Source of the DNA: Clavulina sp. PMI_390 | Taxonomy: Eukaryota > Basidiomycota > Agaricomycetes > Cantharellales > Hydnaceae | DNA: 64,000 nt | Assembly: GCA_015039315.1 (NCBI GenBank) | Contig: WIDE01000032.1 | Span: 137,907-201,906, forward strand | Direction of reading: 5' to 3' | Part shown: positions 48,863 to 60,290 of the stretch, piece after piece | Numbering within the stretch: position 1 is the stretch's first letter | Layout of the letters: every line of letters starts with the position of its first letter | Program-made: the position numbers and the translations under genes | Notes under the pieces: model-generated | The model's database searches: none | What the model was told of the DNA's origin: nothing | Seen by the model: the letters and a program-made list of their open reading frames with translations, nothing else

Positions 48863-50634
48863 TCATTTTACTCCGTTGATAATCACCGAATCCTCCCTGT
48901 CCATACAGTCTTGCCTAGCCTGTAGATCATAGTCATCTACATATGCACCCATATCATTACCATGGAAAATGCCGGCGTCTGGTACGGTCACGGACTCGTG
49001 GAAGAGGAGGAGGAAGCTCTTGCAGCCCACTGCCACAAAGAGGCGGAGAATACGGAACTTCCTCCATCTAATATATACCCCAGCCCAATTACAAATTTAT
49101 AGCATATCAGAGTCCGTAAAGCAAGCCTTCAACAGGACTGACTCACCGTGAAATGTGGCACTAGCTCGCGAAGGGCTTCCCAGTTGTCAATCTGGTGGGC
49201 TCCGAACTCTTCACGCGGTGGGAGCGTGAGGTGTGTTATGATGCCGCAGCGAGCAGAAACAAAAAGGCGCATGGAATCAAGGAGATGGCCTACATCCCTC
49301 CCTAGCAGACGCAGCTCTGTGAGCTTAGGAAGAAGGTTCGCTCTTTGCCAGCCAGGCTCCTGAAGCTTCTCTAAGCGAATATCAAGGGGCCAGTAACCAA
49401 TGCGATCGCGTTTCAACGTAAGTGAATAAATCCGCGGCATCGCGTTTGCCTAAATCAGCATCAAACAACGCTCCGTGAGCATTCATGTGGCAGCACTATG
49501 GCAGATTCTTACCACAACCGGCCACATATCCCTCTCCATGGGTTCTGACAGGGACATCCCATTCATGATAAGATGCTCCACATTCGGCATTCTAACGCTC
49601 CGAAGTAGCTCCAACAGTGGATACGTCCCGCGAGTCCTTGGCGACCGAACTTCTAAGTATTGTAGTGCATCAAGTTGTACATCGACCAGTCCCCGAAACT
49701 GTCCAGGCGTAAGTTGGAGCAACGTCAACGATATCAGGCGAGGAAGAAGAGTGATTGTGCCGAAGTTCGGCAGCTTTGCGTTAACCCTGGAAACAGGAAG
49801 ATGGACTTCTGGGTTAGAAGTTACTGTGATATCCACACCTCTCGAATAAATGCGCTCAATTGAGAGTAGTTGATCGACATCTAAAATGATCGTGGAAGAG
49901 CCAAATGCAATGATCGAGAGATCACGCAGGTCCAGGCATTTGGAAGTGATGGCTCCAAGACAGTTACTGAGGACACTGCCATCGAAGAAGCCACACGAGA
50001 ATGTCAGCGAGAGCGATGAACACATCGATAACGAGATAAAGAGCTCCCTCTTGAAGGCTTGGCGCTCAGGCTCACTGAAAGCGAGCTGTGCTGGGGGACG
50101 TGGAGGGGCAATAGGGAAGAGATTTCCGAACATAGCAGGCATCAGCGTAATCGAGAGCAGGCGATGTTTCGCCCTCTCATTCCATGCTTGAATAAGGTTA
50201 ACGTGCCAGTGATCCCAATCAGCATGAGTGAATAGCTGTGGCGTGTCAAGAATCCAGTCCCGCCATGCCCTCGATACTTGGGACACTCGAAGAATGCTCT
50301 TTGTGTCCCTTGGATCTCCTACGACAAGAAGGATGATATTGTGAAACACGTCGAAGGGAACGACGCTAATGGGGTCAAGCGCTGATTCATCATTATGAAG
50401 ATAAGGGGACACTGGTGGATCAAGATGTTGGAGACCTTGGGCCCCACCCTCGGGGGTCAATTGGGTTTGACGGAGCCCACGGACAGTGTCCTGAGTTGTT
50501 TGAGAGTGAATATCTCCGCCGCGAGATTGAATAAGGTAACTAGGTCGGAACGGTATTAGCCTTCGGAGAACTGATGGGATGAGCCCTCCCTGAGCGGCAG
50601 GAGATGAACCCTTTGAAGAGCTGAAAAAAGACAT
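48863..50634 (-). CDS. F-box-like protein C
   Basis: Three exons, 49513-50634, 49147-49449 and 48863-49057, giving 539 aa from ATG 50634 (MSFFSSSKGSSPAAQGG). An N-terminal low-complexity stretch is followed by the F-box-like segment ISVVPFDVFHNIILLVVGDP, DTKSILRVSQVSRAWRDWIL and DTPQLFTHADWDHW. Leucine-rich elements follow (LFISLSMCSSLSLTFSCGFF, LLPRLISLTLLQLTPGQF). The last exon's acceptor is placed at GGAAG (49058) because it keeps an open frame of 65 codons (FRILRLFVAVGCKSFLLLFH, ending SVIINGVK); the nearer TATTAG acceptor would end after 36 residues. This C-terminus is less certain. The gene is not a close relative of A and B, though it lies between them. Confidence 0.75.
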
Positions 50635-51097
50635 CGGACCACTTCTTTGTGGAACGAGCGTCACCGAGATAAAGTATGGACGCAGTGGCTATTTGGCATA
50701 GAGCTGTTAGATTCCGTGCTATTCGATCCAGGGGGTAGCGCACGGGGCGGTTGGCTCAACGAAACAAACAGGACTGAGCACAACGTCACATCTGGTAACC
50801 ACCTGCTCAATTATTCCCACAACCGAACCATCAACATGGGTCACTAGAAATCTCTCGCGAACGACGAAACCAGGAAAGAATTGGTCATTAACCATTGCTG
50901 TCCGTAACTATACATAGCACATGCTTCGAAATAGTCCCAACCATGCGTCATCAAGGCTGCAGCCAACGACTAGATTGCCAACTACTGGATTCACTGCTTC
51001 CCGTACTCTTATACTGCAGCAGGAAAAATGCATGTTATATATCAACTTCGTATCTAATGCGGTACTGACAGCATTTACTCCACCGATCGACGGCTGG
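50635..51097. other. Intergenic region
   Basis: Upstream region of F-box C and 3' region of F-box B. Nothing recognised. Confidence 0.45.
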
Positions 51098-52608
51098 TTA
51101 GTCCGACAGGTCCCAATATTCCGCGCCCTCTGTGTAATCCACCTTGAGGCGATCAAACATGAGAAGCGAGTTGACCACACTCATCCCCAGGTCAGGTTGA
51201 ACCACCACATGATTGACATGACCCGAGAACCACTCGTATTCCTCGATACTGCAATGTGACAGAATGAGCGAGCGGAGGGGCTGGACGCGTTGCAGCACGT
51301 TGTTGATAGCAGCATCCTGTCGCAAATTGATGATGTCCTGTAAGAAGGCGAGGGGGAGGGGGAGGTCGTCTGGCCTTCCCTGACTAAGATTCATAGCCAG
51401 GGAAAGAGTGTGAAGCTCGGGCATGGGATAATCTCCCAAATCCTCAAAGTTTTCTGTTTGTAGTGACAACGTCGTGAGGAAGCTCTGGATAAATGGGAAG
51501 TTTCCATGAAGGAAGACATCCTCTAATAGAGGCGTTACCGGGATCTGAACAACAAGAGATAGAAGATGATTATATTTGTGAACCAGGATGAAAGTAGGTG
51601 GAAACTAACGAAGAATTCAAAGAGCTCCGAGATCAGCTCGCCATCGGTATCCCATAATCGCTCACGGGAACTAGTCAGAGATAACTTTCTAAGTTCAGGG
51701 GCCGTCACATGACGGAACCAGGAGGAAAGAAACGATTTGTGGGTGTCGATGCCTAAGTCAAGCACGCGAAGGCATGGTAGCTTGACTGGGGCAGTTATCC
51801 GGCTGTCGACTTCACACTGGGCGGTAATGCGAAGATATTCGAGTGAGATGCCCTGCAAGAGGACCGACTGCCATACCTCCCATTCACTGATGAAAGGTAT
51901 ATGGATGCATAGCTCGACAACGGTGGAGAGCATGCTTGCCGCGGAGAATTCAAAGGGCGGGCAGTAAAGAGTGAGCCGAGAGAGATGCGGGAACAGGGAT
52001 GTAGTAGGTAGAGGGATCTCTAAGTCAAACAGTGACCTTCGCTGACCAATCTCGCTCGTCAATTGGGTGCGGAAACTACGATGGTGCATGGAGAACGGGA
52101 AAGCTCCTGGTTCGTCTACCTCGACGGGAGCTACACGAATATTCAATTCCTCGAGGTGAGTAGCCGCAAGCAGTGAGTCTGTCCATGTCATGAATCTCTT
52201 CAGCGAGGCGTAGTCGCATCTGATGAGATGGACCGATCGCCACCTGTGTGCAGTAGCGAGCAATCTGGGGTATTGATCTGGGGCGGTCATCGTTCGGAAA
52301 TCGACAGAAGGCTGGTCCAGGCGACACGCCATCAGATCAAGTGGTAATATGGTCGGCATCCGGTCCATCCAAAGAGCCAACAATGCGCTGGACCATCCAT
52401 ACGGTACACAAGTCCAGAGCGCAGGAGTCCCGATGCAAGCCTCGCGGAATAGTCGGCAGGTGTGGGTGAGAGCAAGAAGCTGTGTGGGGACATGATACTC
52501 ATCAATCGTATCTGGATCTAACTCACAGACGATGGCAAAGATAATAAGCAGAATCTCTGTAGGTAGAGGAGAATAGGGTGCAGGGGTTTTGGAGACAACG
52601 TTGGGCAT
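51098..52608 (-). CDS. F-box-like protein, intron-containing paralogue B
   Basis: Two exons, 51610-52608 and 51098-51544, giving 481 aa. ATG 52608 (MPNVVSKTPAPYSPLPTEIL) follows a minus-strand TATAAG at 52669-52674. It is a close paralogue of gene A throughout: YSPLPTEILLIIFAIVCELD, DEYHVPTQLLALTHTCRLF, WRSVHLIRCDYASLKRFMTW, HLEELNIRVAPVEVDEPGAF and, at the end, LKVDYTEGAEYWDLSD against LKVDYTETAKYWEVSD in A. Exon 2 is 447 nt in both. Its promoter is shared with CHS4/SKT5. The function should be that of an SCF adaptor. Confidence 0.85.
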
Positions 52609-53084
52609 TGCTTCTAATGGAATCGCAGGTCTCAAACTTAGACAAAGGCAGGAAGTGGGCACCAATGACTTATAAAGTTACAGTATGGCAGTGCTGAAAT
52701 GCAGATGGTCACTTGATACTACCAGCACCCCACCAGCACCTACCAGCTGTGCAACCCTTGACAGGGACCACGAGGCTGACAGAAAGCACGTATTTTCCGA
52801 GGGAAATATTTGGTGTGATATTTACACACAGAACACATCCTTCGCCATCACACGTGGTAGTGGGATATTATTGGCTTTGGCTGTGCCTTACCGCCACCTT
52901 GGCCCTAGCGGCCAAACAACGCACCCTGGACGTCAACAGAGCCAAGTTTAGGCTCGAAAACATATTGCTCACCCCCCTGTCGGTCCAGCACTCCCAGTTC
53001 TCGTGGTGCACGCCCGTGTTCACGTATTTTTTTAGTGCCGTATATCTGGACACCATCTTGGCTCCACGATAGCCGTTCGTTGGC
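52609..53084. promoter_or_regulatory. Divergent promoter of F-box B and CHS4/SKT5
   Basis: 476 bases between two outward-facing genes. TATAAG on the minus strand at 52669-52674 serves the F-box gene; no clear TATA precedes CHS4/SKT5. The right half is duplicated at 48440-48670. Confidence 0.5.
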
Positions 53085-54982
53085 ATGTCATATCCTGTTG
53101 ACCAGTCTGGCTCAGATGCCCACCCGTCGCCGTTTCCGCACCACCAACAAGACTACGATGGCGCCGGCTACCAATCCAGGACCAGCATGGGCCCGGAGCA
53201 ATCTGGCTCGCGCGCCGTGTCTTCCCAGTATCTCCCTGTAAATCATGGCGAAATGGAATATGACGATGACGATGAGGAGGACTTCTATGCTCGCCCACAA
53301 ACCCCACCTCGGACCATTGACCAAAGACAACACCCCCAGCAACTCTTCACCCCCGCACCGTTCAACGGAACGCCAGCTGGTAGCGGTCAGATTAATCGTT
53401 CAAACACTCCTTCCCCGCCTCCTTTACTCGACCACTCTCATCTCCGCCCTGGCGCCCAGGCGTCACTTTTGTCCTATGAGCGCACTCTCGCACTCTACCG
53501 AGAGAACGCGAAAAAGACAAACCTCCCCGAAGTCCAATACGAATTCGCGGTATTCATGATCGACGCGGTCAAGAGCCTGCCCATCCCCACTCTCGCCACA
53601 GCGAACCAGCTAGAGATCGAAAAGGTCTCCGAGAAGCGCGAGGACATGATTCGAGAGGCGACAGGCCTCCTCAAGAAGCTAGCCGACCGGGGTCATCCAG
53701 ACTCGCAGTACTTCCTCGCCGACTGCTACGCAAATGGCATTGGCACTGTCCGCGGGAGACAGGATTTTGACCGCGCGTATCCGCTATTTGTCCTCGCCGC
53801 AAAGCACGGGCACACTGACGCAGCTTATCGCTCCGGTACGTGTTGCGAGAACGGATGGGGCTGCCGTCGTGAGTCCAGCAAGGCCGTCCAGTTCTATCGC
53901 AAGGCCGGAGCGGCCTCGCATCCTGGCGCGATGTACCGTCTTGGGCTAGCAGAGCTCAACGGTGAACTTGGCCTCGCGAAGAGCCCTCGAGAGGGTGTCA
54001 AGTGGCTCAAGCGCTCAGCAGAACATGCTACTGCCGAGTTTCCACACGCGTTGCATGAGCTCGCGCTTTTGCACGAGCGTGGTGTTGACAATGTTCTCTT
54101 TGTCGATTACGAATACGCTGCCGAGCTACTTGCTCAGGCTGCTGAGCTGGGTTACGCACCAAGTGCCTACAAACTCGGCGAGTGCTACGAGTATGGGAAG
54201 ATGGGCTGCCCTCAAGACCCAGCATTGTCAATACATTATTATGTGAGTTGACAACCAAATCACTCGAATCGTGATGATTACTTGTGCTAATAATACTTCT
54301 GATTTTCCTTGGCAGAATATTGCTGCTCAACAGAACCATCGAGATGCATGCTTTGCGCTCACTGCATGGTACCTTGTTGGTTCACCCGGCGTTCTCCCTC
54401 AATCAGACACAGAGGCGTATCTCTGGGCTAAGAAAGCTGCGGAACAAGGGCTACCTAAAGCGCAGTACGCGGTGGGATACTTCACTGAGGTTTGTACCTA
54501 ATATCTCTCCTCGGCAAATCGTCGACCGAGTGGCTTCGGCCACATATTGGCTGTTGACGTATTTGTTTTTTTTTTGTGCCTCATCTTCGCTTTACATTTG
54601 GTTGCTGACCCCCCAATCTTTCTTTGCCTTTCTATCCACAGGTTGGTGTTGGTGCACCGCAATCATTACCAGAGTGAGTACTACCGCAGCCATCTATATA
54701 GACCGGCGAACTAATTTCCCCCTCCGGTATCTTACTGCCAGGGCGATCCAATGGTACAAGAAAGCCGCAGAAACGGGTGACAAACGTGCCATTCAGCGTC
54801 TCCGGACCCTTGCTCCGAATGCCCTTCCGCAAAACATTCGGTACCCAAAGACACCAGAGGCCGCTGTGGCTGGAGCTGATGATGACGGAGAGCCTTTGGA
54901 TGACGGTCCCTCGCTCGGTGTCACCAAGGGTGTATCGGAATTGAGGAAGAAGGAAAAGGACAAGGACTGTGTCATTATGTGA
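53085..54982 (+). CDS. CHS4: Chitin synthase III activator Chs4/Skt5 (Sel1 repeats, CaaX box)
   Basis: Four exons, 53085-54242, 54316-54489, 54642-54673 and 54742-54982, giving 534 aa. A disordered N-terminus (MSYPVDQSGSDAHPSPFPHH) precedes Sel1-like repeats of about 36 residues, for example LLKKLADRGHPDSQYFLADC, LFVLAAKHGHTDAAYRSGTC, FYRKAGAASHPGAMYRLGLA, LLAQAAELGYAPSAYKLGEC and WYKKAAETGDKRAIQRL. The C-terminus is basic and ends CVIM, a CaaX farnesylation motif like that of yeast Skt5/Chs4. In yeast this protein recruits and activates chitin synthase III at the plasma membrane and bud neck, linking it to Bni4; farnesylation promotes membrane association. Agaricomycetes often carry several Sel1 genes of this type, so it may be one of several paralogues. 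A 32-nt third exon is needed to keep the repeat frame. Confidence 0.88.
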
Positions 54983-55520
54983 AGAATGACGTTGCACACG
55001 GAATCGCTCGATTCAGTCTGCAATGGTGAGACAACGTCCCTCCTATCAATATCCTGGTTTCATTTTACTCATTTGCGTTGTCATTGTTGTGAAACCTAGT
55101 TGCCTTATGCCTGCGTAACTCACTGGTGTCCAGGCAACGCCTAATACCGTTCATATCCCCTAAACCTCGATATCGTCATCTTGACTAAAAGGACTTTGCA
55201 TCACACACGCGCTTTCTCTTCTCTCTCGCGCTTCTGGCTTTCACGTTCACTAACTCATTCCCTCATATCACATATCACATCTCACGACCTGGTTGGCTGG
55301 ACATTCTTTTTTTTATCACTCGCTCGACTGTATCTCTATAGATATCTGTTAAAGCTTTCCTTATAACGACTTGGACCCGTTTTTCTCCGCACCTTTCTTT
55401 AGTATCTCGCAAACTATCAGAGTAAGACATTCCAACTTTGGGAGGTTTGTACGATATCGAAAATTGATAAGATGCTAAACCGTTACTACACATTCACACC
55501 TAAAAGAGCACCTTCATCTC
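54983..55520. other. Convergent intergenic region
   Basis: 3' regions of CHS4/SKT5 and F-box D. T/C-rich; nothing else recognised. Confidence 0.5.
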
Positions 55521-56852
55521 CTATCCAATTGCAAGTGGCTCCGATGACAGACGCAGAAATTCTTGTGGACTACGCGAAGCATGCGAGATGCTTATCCCCC
55601 ATTCACCATCTTTGGCCTTGTGAGCAATGAGATCCAACACAAACTGCGGATAGCGATCCGAATCGGATAGTGAGATGTGGATTTCTTTCAACAACTCTGA
55701 ACATTGGGCATTGACGATAACCTCATGCATGGCTATCTTGAACTGTTCAATATGCTTCGGCTTAGCTGCGGCCTGGAGCTCGTCGCTGGCAGGGTTCATG
55801 AAGAGATCAACGAGTTCATCTGGGAGCTTTTGGTCAAGAATAATGTGGAGATAAGTGAGAGATGGGAAATCGAGCAGAGCATTGGGGGGGACGAGGTAAG
55901 CAAATACCTGTAGGGCAGGTACGAATTGCTCGTCGGAGTTGTAAAGGTAGACCTCTACCTCCTGGAGGGAGGGGTGTCTGAGGGAAGCTAACAGCGGCGA
56001 GTTTCCCATAGGGGTCCACGGTTCGCCCGTTGACAACTCAAGGTGGAGTTTTCTCAACGAACGATAAGTGCGTAACACACTTCCGGACCCCTCCAGATTT
56101 CCGTAATTCACCGCTTTTGCATTTATTTCATCCCAGTGCTCCAAATGATCACGATCGTTCAGCACCGAGAGTAGGTCAAAGGAGCTACGTGCTTGACGGA
56201 GCTTGAGGTGAGATAGTGTAGGTTGATCGGTCTCAGGAAATGATTCCAAAGGAGGAATTAGGATACAGGAGATGTTTCTAAATGCGCTGAGGAGTTGAGT
56301 CGCACACGCGCTCGGCCCCTTGAAGTAGAATCGGATTATGGACGTGGAAAACGGTGCCTCCGCAAGGGCTGCATAGAATTCTTTGCTGAAAAGAGGTAAC
56401 AGCATTTCGCGTTTGACTTGGTAAGGATACTCCTCCATGGAAAAGAGCTTAACGGATTGGACATTTTTGAATAGTGCGAGTGTTGCTCGGAAGCGAGTCC
56501 AACCTTGCACATTCGCAGGTGTGGCTTGCAAGTCCTCCCACAATGGAGCACCAAGGTACATGTGGTAGGTATGAAAGGAAATGGCTCTTGCCAAGGCTGC
56601 ATATTTTGGACGAGCAAGGAAAAATTCAATGAAATCGATGAGACGCTCCCCATTGGAAGGCCTCGAAATAACTGCCACTGCGCGCCACAAATAGCGCATC
56701 GATAGCTCGTGGGAGAGGGCGGAGCAGAGCGAATGCGATTTGAGATCTTCCCAATCGAAGTGAGACACGATCTCGCTAGCCAGCTCAGGGGGAACAATTT
56801 CATGGAACGATCTGGTATTGGAAGGGATCAACTGAGAGGAGGCTACGGCCAT
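55521..56852 (-). CDS. F-box-like protein, intronless tandem copy D
   Basis: Single exon, 443 aa, from ATG 56852 (MAVASSQLIPSNTRSF). The F-box-like N-terminus is IVPPELASEIVSHFDWEDLK, SHSLCSALSHELSMRYLWR, then ERLIDFIEFFLARPKYAALA. A repeated internal pattern (FSKEFYAALAEAPFSTSIIR, YRSLRKLHLELS, LVPPNALLDFPSLTYLHIIL) is shared with copies E, F and G. It is the most diverged of the four at the C-terminus and lacks the final LSLRW-type ending. Same strand and order as E-G. SCF adaptor by family. Confidence 0.85.
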   Translation of the reverse strand: MAVASSQLIPSNTRSFHEIVPPELASEIVSHFDWEDLKSHSLCSALSHELSMRYLWRAVAVISRPSNGERLIDFIEFFLARPKYAALARAISFHTYHMYLGAPLWEDLQATPANVQGWTRFRATLALFKNVQSVKLFSMEEYPYQVKREMLLPLFSKEFYAALAEAPFSTSIIRFYFKGPSACATQLLSAFRNISCILIPPLESFPETDQPTLSHLKLRQARSSFDLLSVLNDRDHLEHWDEINAKAVNYGNLEGSGSVLRTYRSLRKLHLELSTGEPWTPMGNSPLLASLRHPSLQEVEVYLYNSDEQFVPALQVFAYLVPPNALLDFPSLTYLHIILDQKLPDELVDLFMNPASDELQAAAKPKHIEQFKIAMHEVIVNAQCSELLKEIHISLSDSDRYPQFVLDLIAHKAKDGEWGISISHASRSPQEFLRLSSEPLAIG

Positions 56853-57083
56853 GGTCGAGTTCAGCGCCACCCATGGAAGACGCGATGCGCTTCCGTTTCA
56901 GGAAATGGAGAATATGGCTGGCTTAACCTGCAGAGAGTGTTTGTACATGTAGAGACTGATCGGGCAGCACTTGTTTACTTGGTGCAGTGCCACCATTTAG
57001 CCTAGTATTGAATACAAAAACAGTGACCAGCGAGCTGTGAGGACACAGATACACCCCCCGGGGCAGCACCCATATGACCGTAG

Positions 57084-58412
57084 CTACCAGCGGAGAGATA
57101 AAAATTCATGTTCTCGCTTCCGCCAACCGTGCCAAGTGGTGACTTCCCATCCACTCTTTCCATTCCTACGAGCTGTAAACTGCAGCAAACCCACTTTACG
57201 ATGCTCGTCAGCATCACCGATTGAGACACGCACTTCTCGTAACATTTCTGGGCACTGGTCGGGCGTGAGAGCCGCAAGTAAAGTGAGCTTGAGGCGGTCT
57301 ATGATGTCAGGGGGTTGCGATATGTCAAATTTGGCATCATGTTCCGCTATTTTTCCAGTGAAAGATATAAATGGATCCTCAAAGCCTTGAAAGAGCGCAA
57401 TGTGGATGGAGGTGAGAGCTGGGAAAGCGAGAAGGAATTTTGGAGGGATGAGGGAAGGAAAAACTTCCAGGTTAGGTATCGCCCCTGAAAAAGATGGGGA
57501 GTAGAAGAAAAGCTCCAGCTCTTGGAGAGAGGCATGCGCAAGTGAATTCAACGGTGATGGTTCCCACAGTAAGGGATAATTCTCGTTTATAAAGATTTTA
57601 GCGTGGACCTTCAGCAACGAGCGATACCTCCGTAGTGTATCGCCAAACATCTTCATCACAGGAAACAACAAAAGCTGGCTTGAGTGCGCGTCCCAATGCT
57701 CCAGACAAGGAAGATCTTCGAGCTCAAAGAGTTGGCTCATTGAGGCTCGCGTTCGGTGGAGGAGAGTGTGTGTATGATCAGGGAGTTCGGAAAATGATGA
57801 AAAGCCTGGGATTTCCACGAAAGATAAGTTTCGATACGCATTGAGGCACTCGATCGCGCGATCATTTGGCCCGAGGAAAGAAAAATCTGTCAACCAGGCG
57901 GCGAACGGGGCCCGAGCAATAACGGAATAAAATTCTTCGCTAAAAGGAGGCAACGATGCCCAGTCTCCGATTTGGTCAGGACCACCTTTATCTTCAAGCC
58001 GAAGACATTTCAGATTACTGAGAAAAGCCAGCATTTTTCGAAAACCTGCCCAGCCTTGGGCATAGGCAGCTCCAACCTGGGGACCCTCTCCTACCCAGTT
58101 TTGTGAGTGGAATGGAAGACGCATAATGTAGAGCGCCTTGATTTTCTTTGCATAAGCTGGTCGATGAAGGAAGAAATCGACAAAATCTGTCAGGCGCTGT
58201 CCGTTCATTGGTACCAGCGAGACCACGACTCGGCACCACAAGTAGGATATACACAACTCGTGGCAGAAGCTAGAGCAGAGCGAATACGATTTCACATCCC
58301 CCAGAGAAAGGTGAGAGATGACCTCACTAGCCAATTCCGGGGGGAAGCCACCATGAAACGATTGGGTATCTGAAGGGGTTGGGTGGCTCGAGTCAGAGGA
58401 TTGTTGGGGCAT
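57084..58412 (-). CDS. F-box-like protein, intronless tandem copy E
   Basis: Single exon, 442 aa from ATG 58412 (MPQQSSDSSHPTPSDTQSFH), which aligns with the start of copy F; ATG 58430 is an in-frame alternative six codons upstream. Conserved blocks are FPPELASEVISHLSLGDVKS, YLWCRVVVSLVPMNGQRLTD, FSEEFYSVIARAPFAAWLTD, LIPPKFLLAFPALTSIHIAL and LLQFTARRNGKSGWEVTTWH, ending HEFLSLRW. Part of the tandem array D-E-F-G. Confidence 0.85.
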   Translation of the reverse strand: MPQQSSDSSHPTPSDTQSFHGGFPPELASEVISHLSLGDVKSYSLCSSFCHELCISYLWCRVVVSLVPMNGQRLTDFVDFFLHRPAYAKKIKALYIMRLPFHSQNWVGEGPQVGAAYAQGWAGFRKMLAFLSNLKCLRLEDKGGPDQIGDWASLPPFSEEFYSVIARAPFAAWLTDFSFLGPNDRAIECLNAYRNLSFVEIPGFSSFSELPDHTHTLLHRTRASMSQLFELEDLPCLEHWDAHSSQLLLFPVMKMFGDTLRRYRSLLKVHAKIFINENYPLLWEPSPLNSLAHASLQELELFFYSPSFSGAIPNLEVFPSLIPPKFLLAFPALTSIHIALFQGFEDPFISFTGKIAEHDAKFDISQPPDIIDRLKLTLLAALTPDQCPEMLREVRVSIGDADEHRKVGLLQFTARRNGKSGWEVTTWHGWRKREHEFLSLRW

Positions 58413-58958
58413 TACAACGTTCTGCGACATCCTGCGTGTGGATATAGCATCAAATGCCGTGACAGCAATAGGGGTCGGCGGCCAGTAAGTATTTGCGCTA
58501 GGTGATCGCACAACGCTTGATTTGCCGCAATGGTCCCCACCAGAACGAAGTGGGAGGGTGTTATTGTGAATCCATTCAATTCTGTAAGCTTTTTTCACAT
58601 TGCGAGTCACAACTTAGGAGCATGTTGTCTACGGCGCTTAAATTCTGTCTCCTTATGCCTCCATATTTTCGTGTTCAACTCCATGTAGCAAAAACATGAA
58701 TATGTGGCCGCTGGTCTCTTCTATTACCACCCACGAATTAACCTAAATAATAGCACTGTTTACGTACACTGTCACGCCTTCATGCTCTGAGTTCTTCCTT
58801 CTGCGTGATCAACGCTCAATGTGATGCTGAAAAGGCTCAACCCCAGGAATCATGTAAATTCCTTCAAGTGACTTGCTACAATGACTTAATCTATTCAGGA
58901 TTATGATGATGACGAGAGAGCAGCGACGGGATTAACCCCAATGCCGGAATAGCTATAG
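58413..58958. other. Intergenic region between copies E and F
   Basis: Promoter of copy E and 3' region of copy F; no other feature seen. Confidence 0.45.
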
Positions 58959-60290
58959 CTACCAGCAGATAAGCAGGGTTTCATGATCGCGAGTCCGCTC
59001 ACCATACGAAATAGTTACTTCCCATTTGCTCTCTCCAAACTTGCGAGCAGTGAACTGTAACGCGAGCAGTTTCCCGTCTTCATGCGTCTCACAAAGCGAG
59101 ATACGGACTTCGCTCAACACCTGTGAGTGTTGCCCAGACACGAGAGCTGTGTGTAGGGCGGCCTTGATATGCTCAATGAGATTCGGAGCGAGCGCAATTT
59201 GGTACCTGCTGCCTTGAATCCTTTCGCTCCCTACATATGAGAAAACTCTGTGATTAAAGTTATGATCGAGGGTGATGTGGATGAAGGTGAGGGATGGGAA
59301 AGTGGACAGGGCATTCGGTGGGATGAGGTAGGAAATGACACTGGAGGTGAGTTCAGTCTTTGTCATCATCGGGGAAATGAAGAAGCGGATCTCAAGCTCC
59401 TGAAGCAATGGGTGTGAGAGGAAGGTCAATGGGTTGAAGCCATCCCCTAAGGGGTGGTTTCCAACCATGAATATCCTCACATATAGCTTTCGTAACGAAC
59501 GATAACTTTGCAGTAAATCACCAAACTCCAGTACTGACACGGAAGTCAACGATGACAGTCTGCCCCCTTCTTCCAAATGCTCCAGATAGCCACGATCCTC
59601 GAGTGTGGATAATAGCTTTGGGGAGGCGCAGGCTCGGCGGAGGCGGGAAAGCGTGCGATGAGGGAGCTCGTAAAATGAGGATAGGTAAGGTATGTCGATA
59701 GAGGACACATTATCGAATACATGCAGCAGATCTACAGCGGTATCGGTGGGCCCATAGAAGGATAAATGTGTGACCCGAGCAGCGAACGGGGCCTGAGCGA
59801 GAGCAGAGTAGAACTCTTTGCTAAAGGGTGGTGGCGACAGCCAGTCATGGTCCAGAGATGGATTGTATAGACTTGGAGCAAGGTGCAGACGCGTCAGGTT
59901 TTTGAGAAGCGCGAGCATTTCTTGGAAACGATCCCAGTCTTCACCATCAGGTCCAGCATGCTGACCGTCTGGCAATAGGATGGGTCGACCAGACGAAGAT
60001 ATTTCGATGCAAAAGGCGTTGATCGTTGCTGCATAGGACGAATGAGCAAGTATAAACTCCACGAAATCGGCTAGGCGATTTCGATCCCTCGGCGTTAATG
60101 TAATCTTGACTCGCCGCCAAAGATAGCGCACAGATAGCGCCCGCGAGACGCGAGAGCAGAGGGAATACGATCTCAAGTCCTCCTGAGCAAAGTGAAAGAC
60201 GACTTCACTGGCCAGCTCGGTGGGGAGAACATCTTGGAACGATTGAGTGTGTGAAGCAAGAGCGCTCAAGTCAGAGTATTGTTGGGCCAT
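58959..60290 (-). CDS. F-box-like protein, intronless tandem copy F
   Basis: Single exon, 443 aa from ATG 60290 (MAQQYSDLSALASHTQSFQD). Blocks: LPTELASEVVFHFAQEDLRS, RYLWRRVKITLTPRDRNRLA, FSKEFYSALAQAPFAARVTH, YLEHLEEGGRLSS, YRSLRKLYVRIFM, LIPPNALSTFPSLTFIHITL and LALQFTARKFGESKWEVTIS. It is closest to copy G (both have the ALAQAPFAA and EHLEEG motifs). Confidence 0.87.
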   Translation of the reverse strand: MAQQYSDLSALASHTQSFQDVLPTELASEVVFHFAQEDLRSYSLCSRVSRALSVRYLWRRVKITLTPRDRNRLADFVEFILAHSSYAATINAFCIEISSSGRPILLPDGQHAGPDGEDWDRFQEMLALLKNLTRLHLAPSLYNPSLDHDWLSPPPFSKEFYSALAQAPFAARVTHLSFYGPTDTAVDLLHVFDNVSSIDIPYLSSFYELPHRTLSRLRRACASPKLLSTLEDRGYLEHLEEGGRLSSLTSVSVLEFGDLLQSYRSLRKLYVRIFMVGNHPLGDGFNPLTFLSHPLLQELEIRFFISPMMTKTELTSSVISYLIPPNALSTFPSLTFIHITLDHNFNHRVFSYVGSERIQGSRYQIALAPNLIEHIKAALHTALVSGQHSQVLSEVRISLCETHEDGKLLALQFTARKFGESKWEVTISYGERTRDHETLLICW

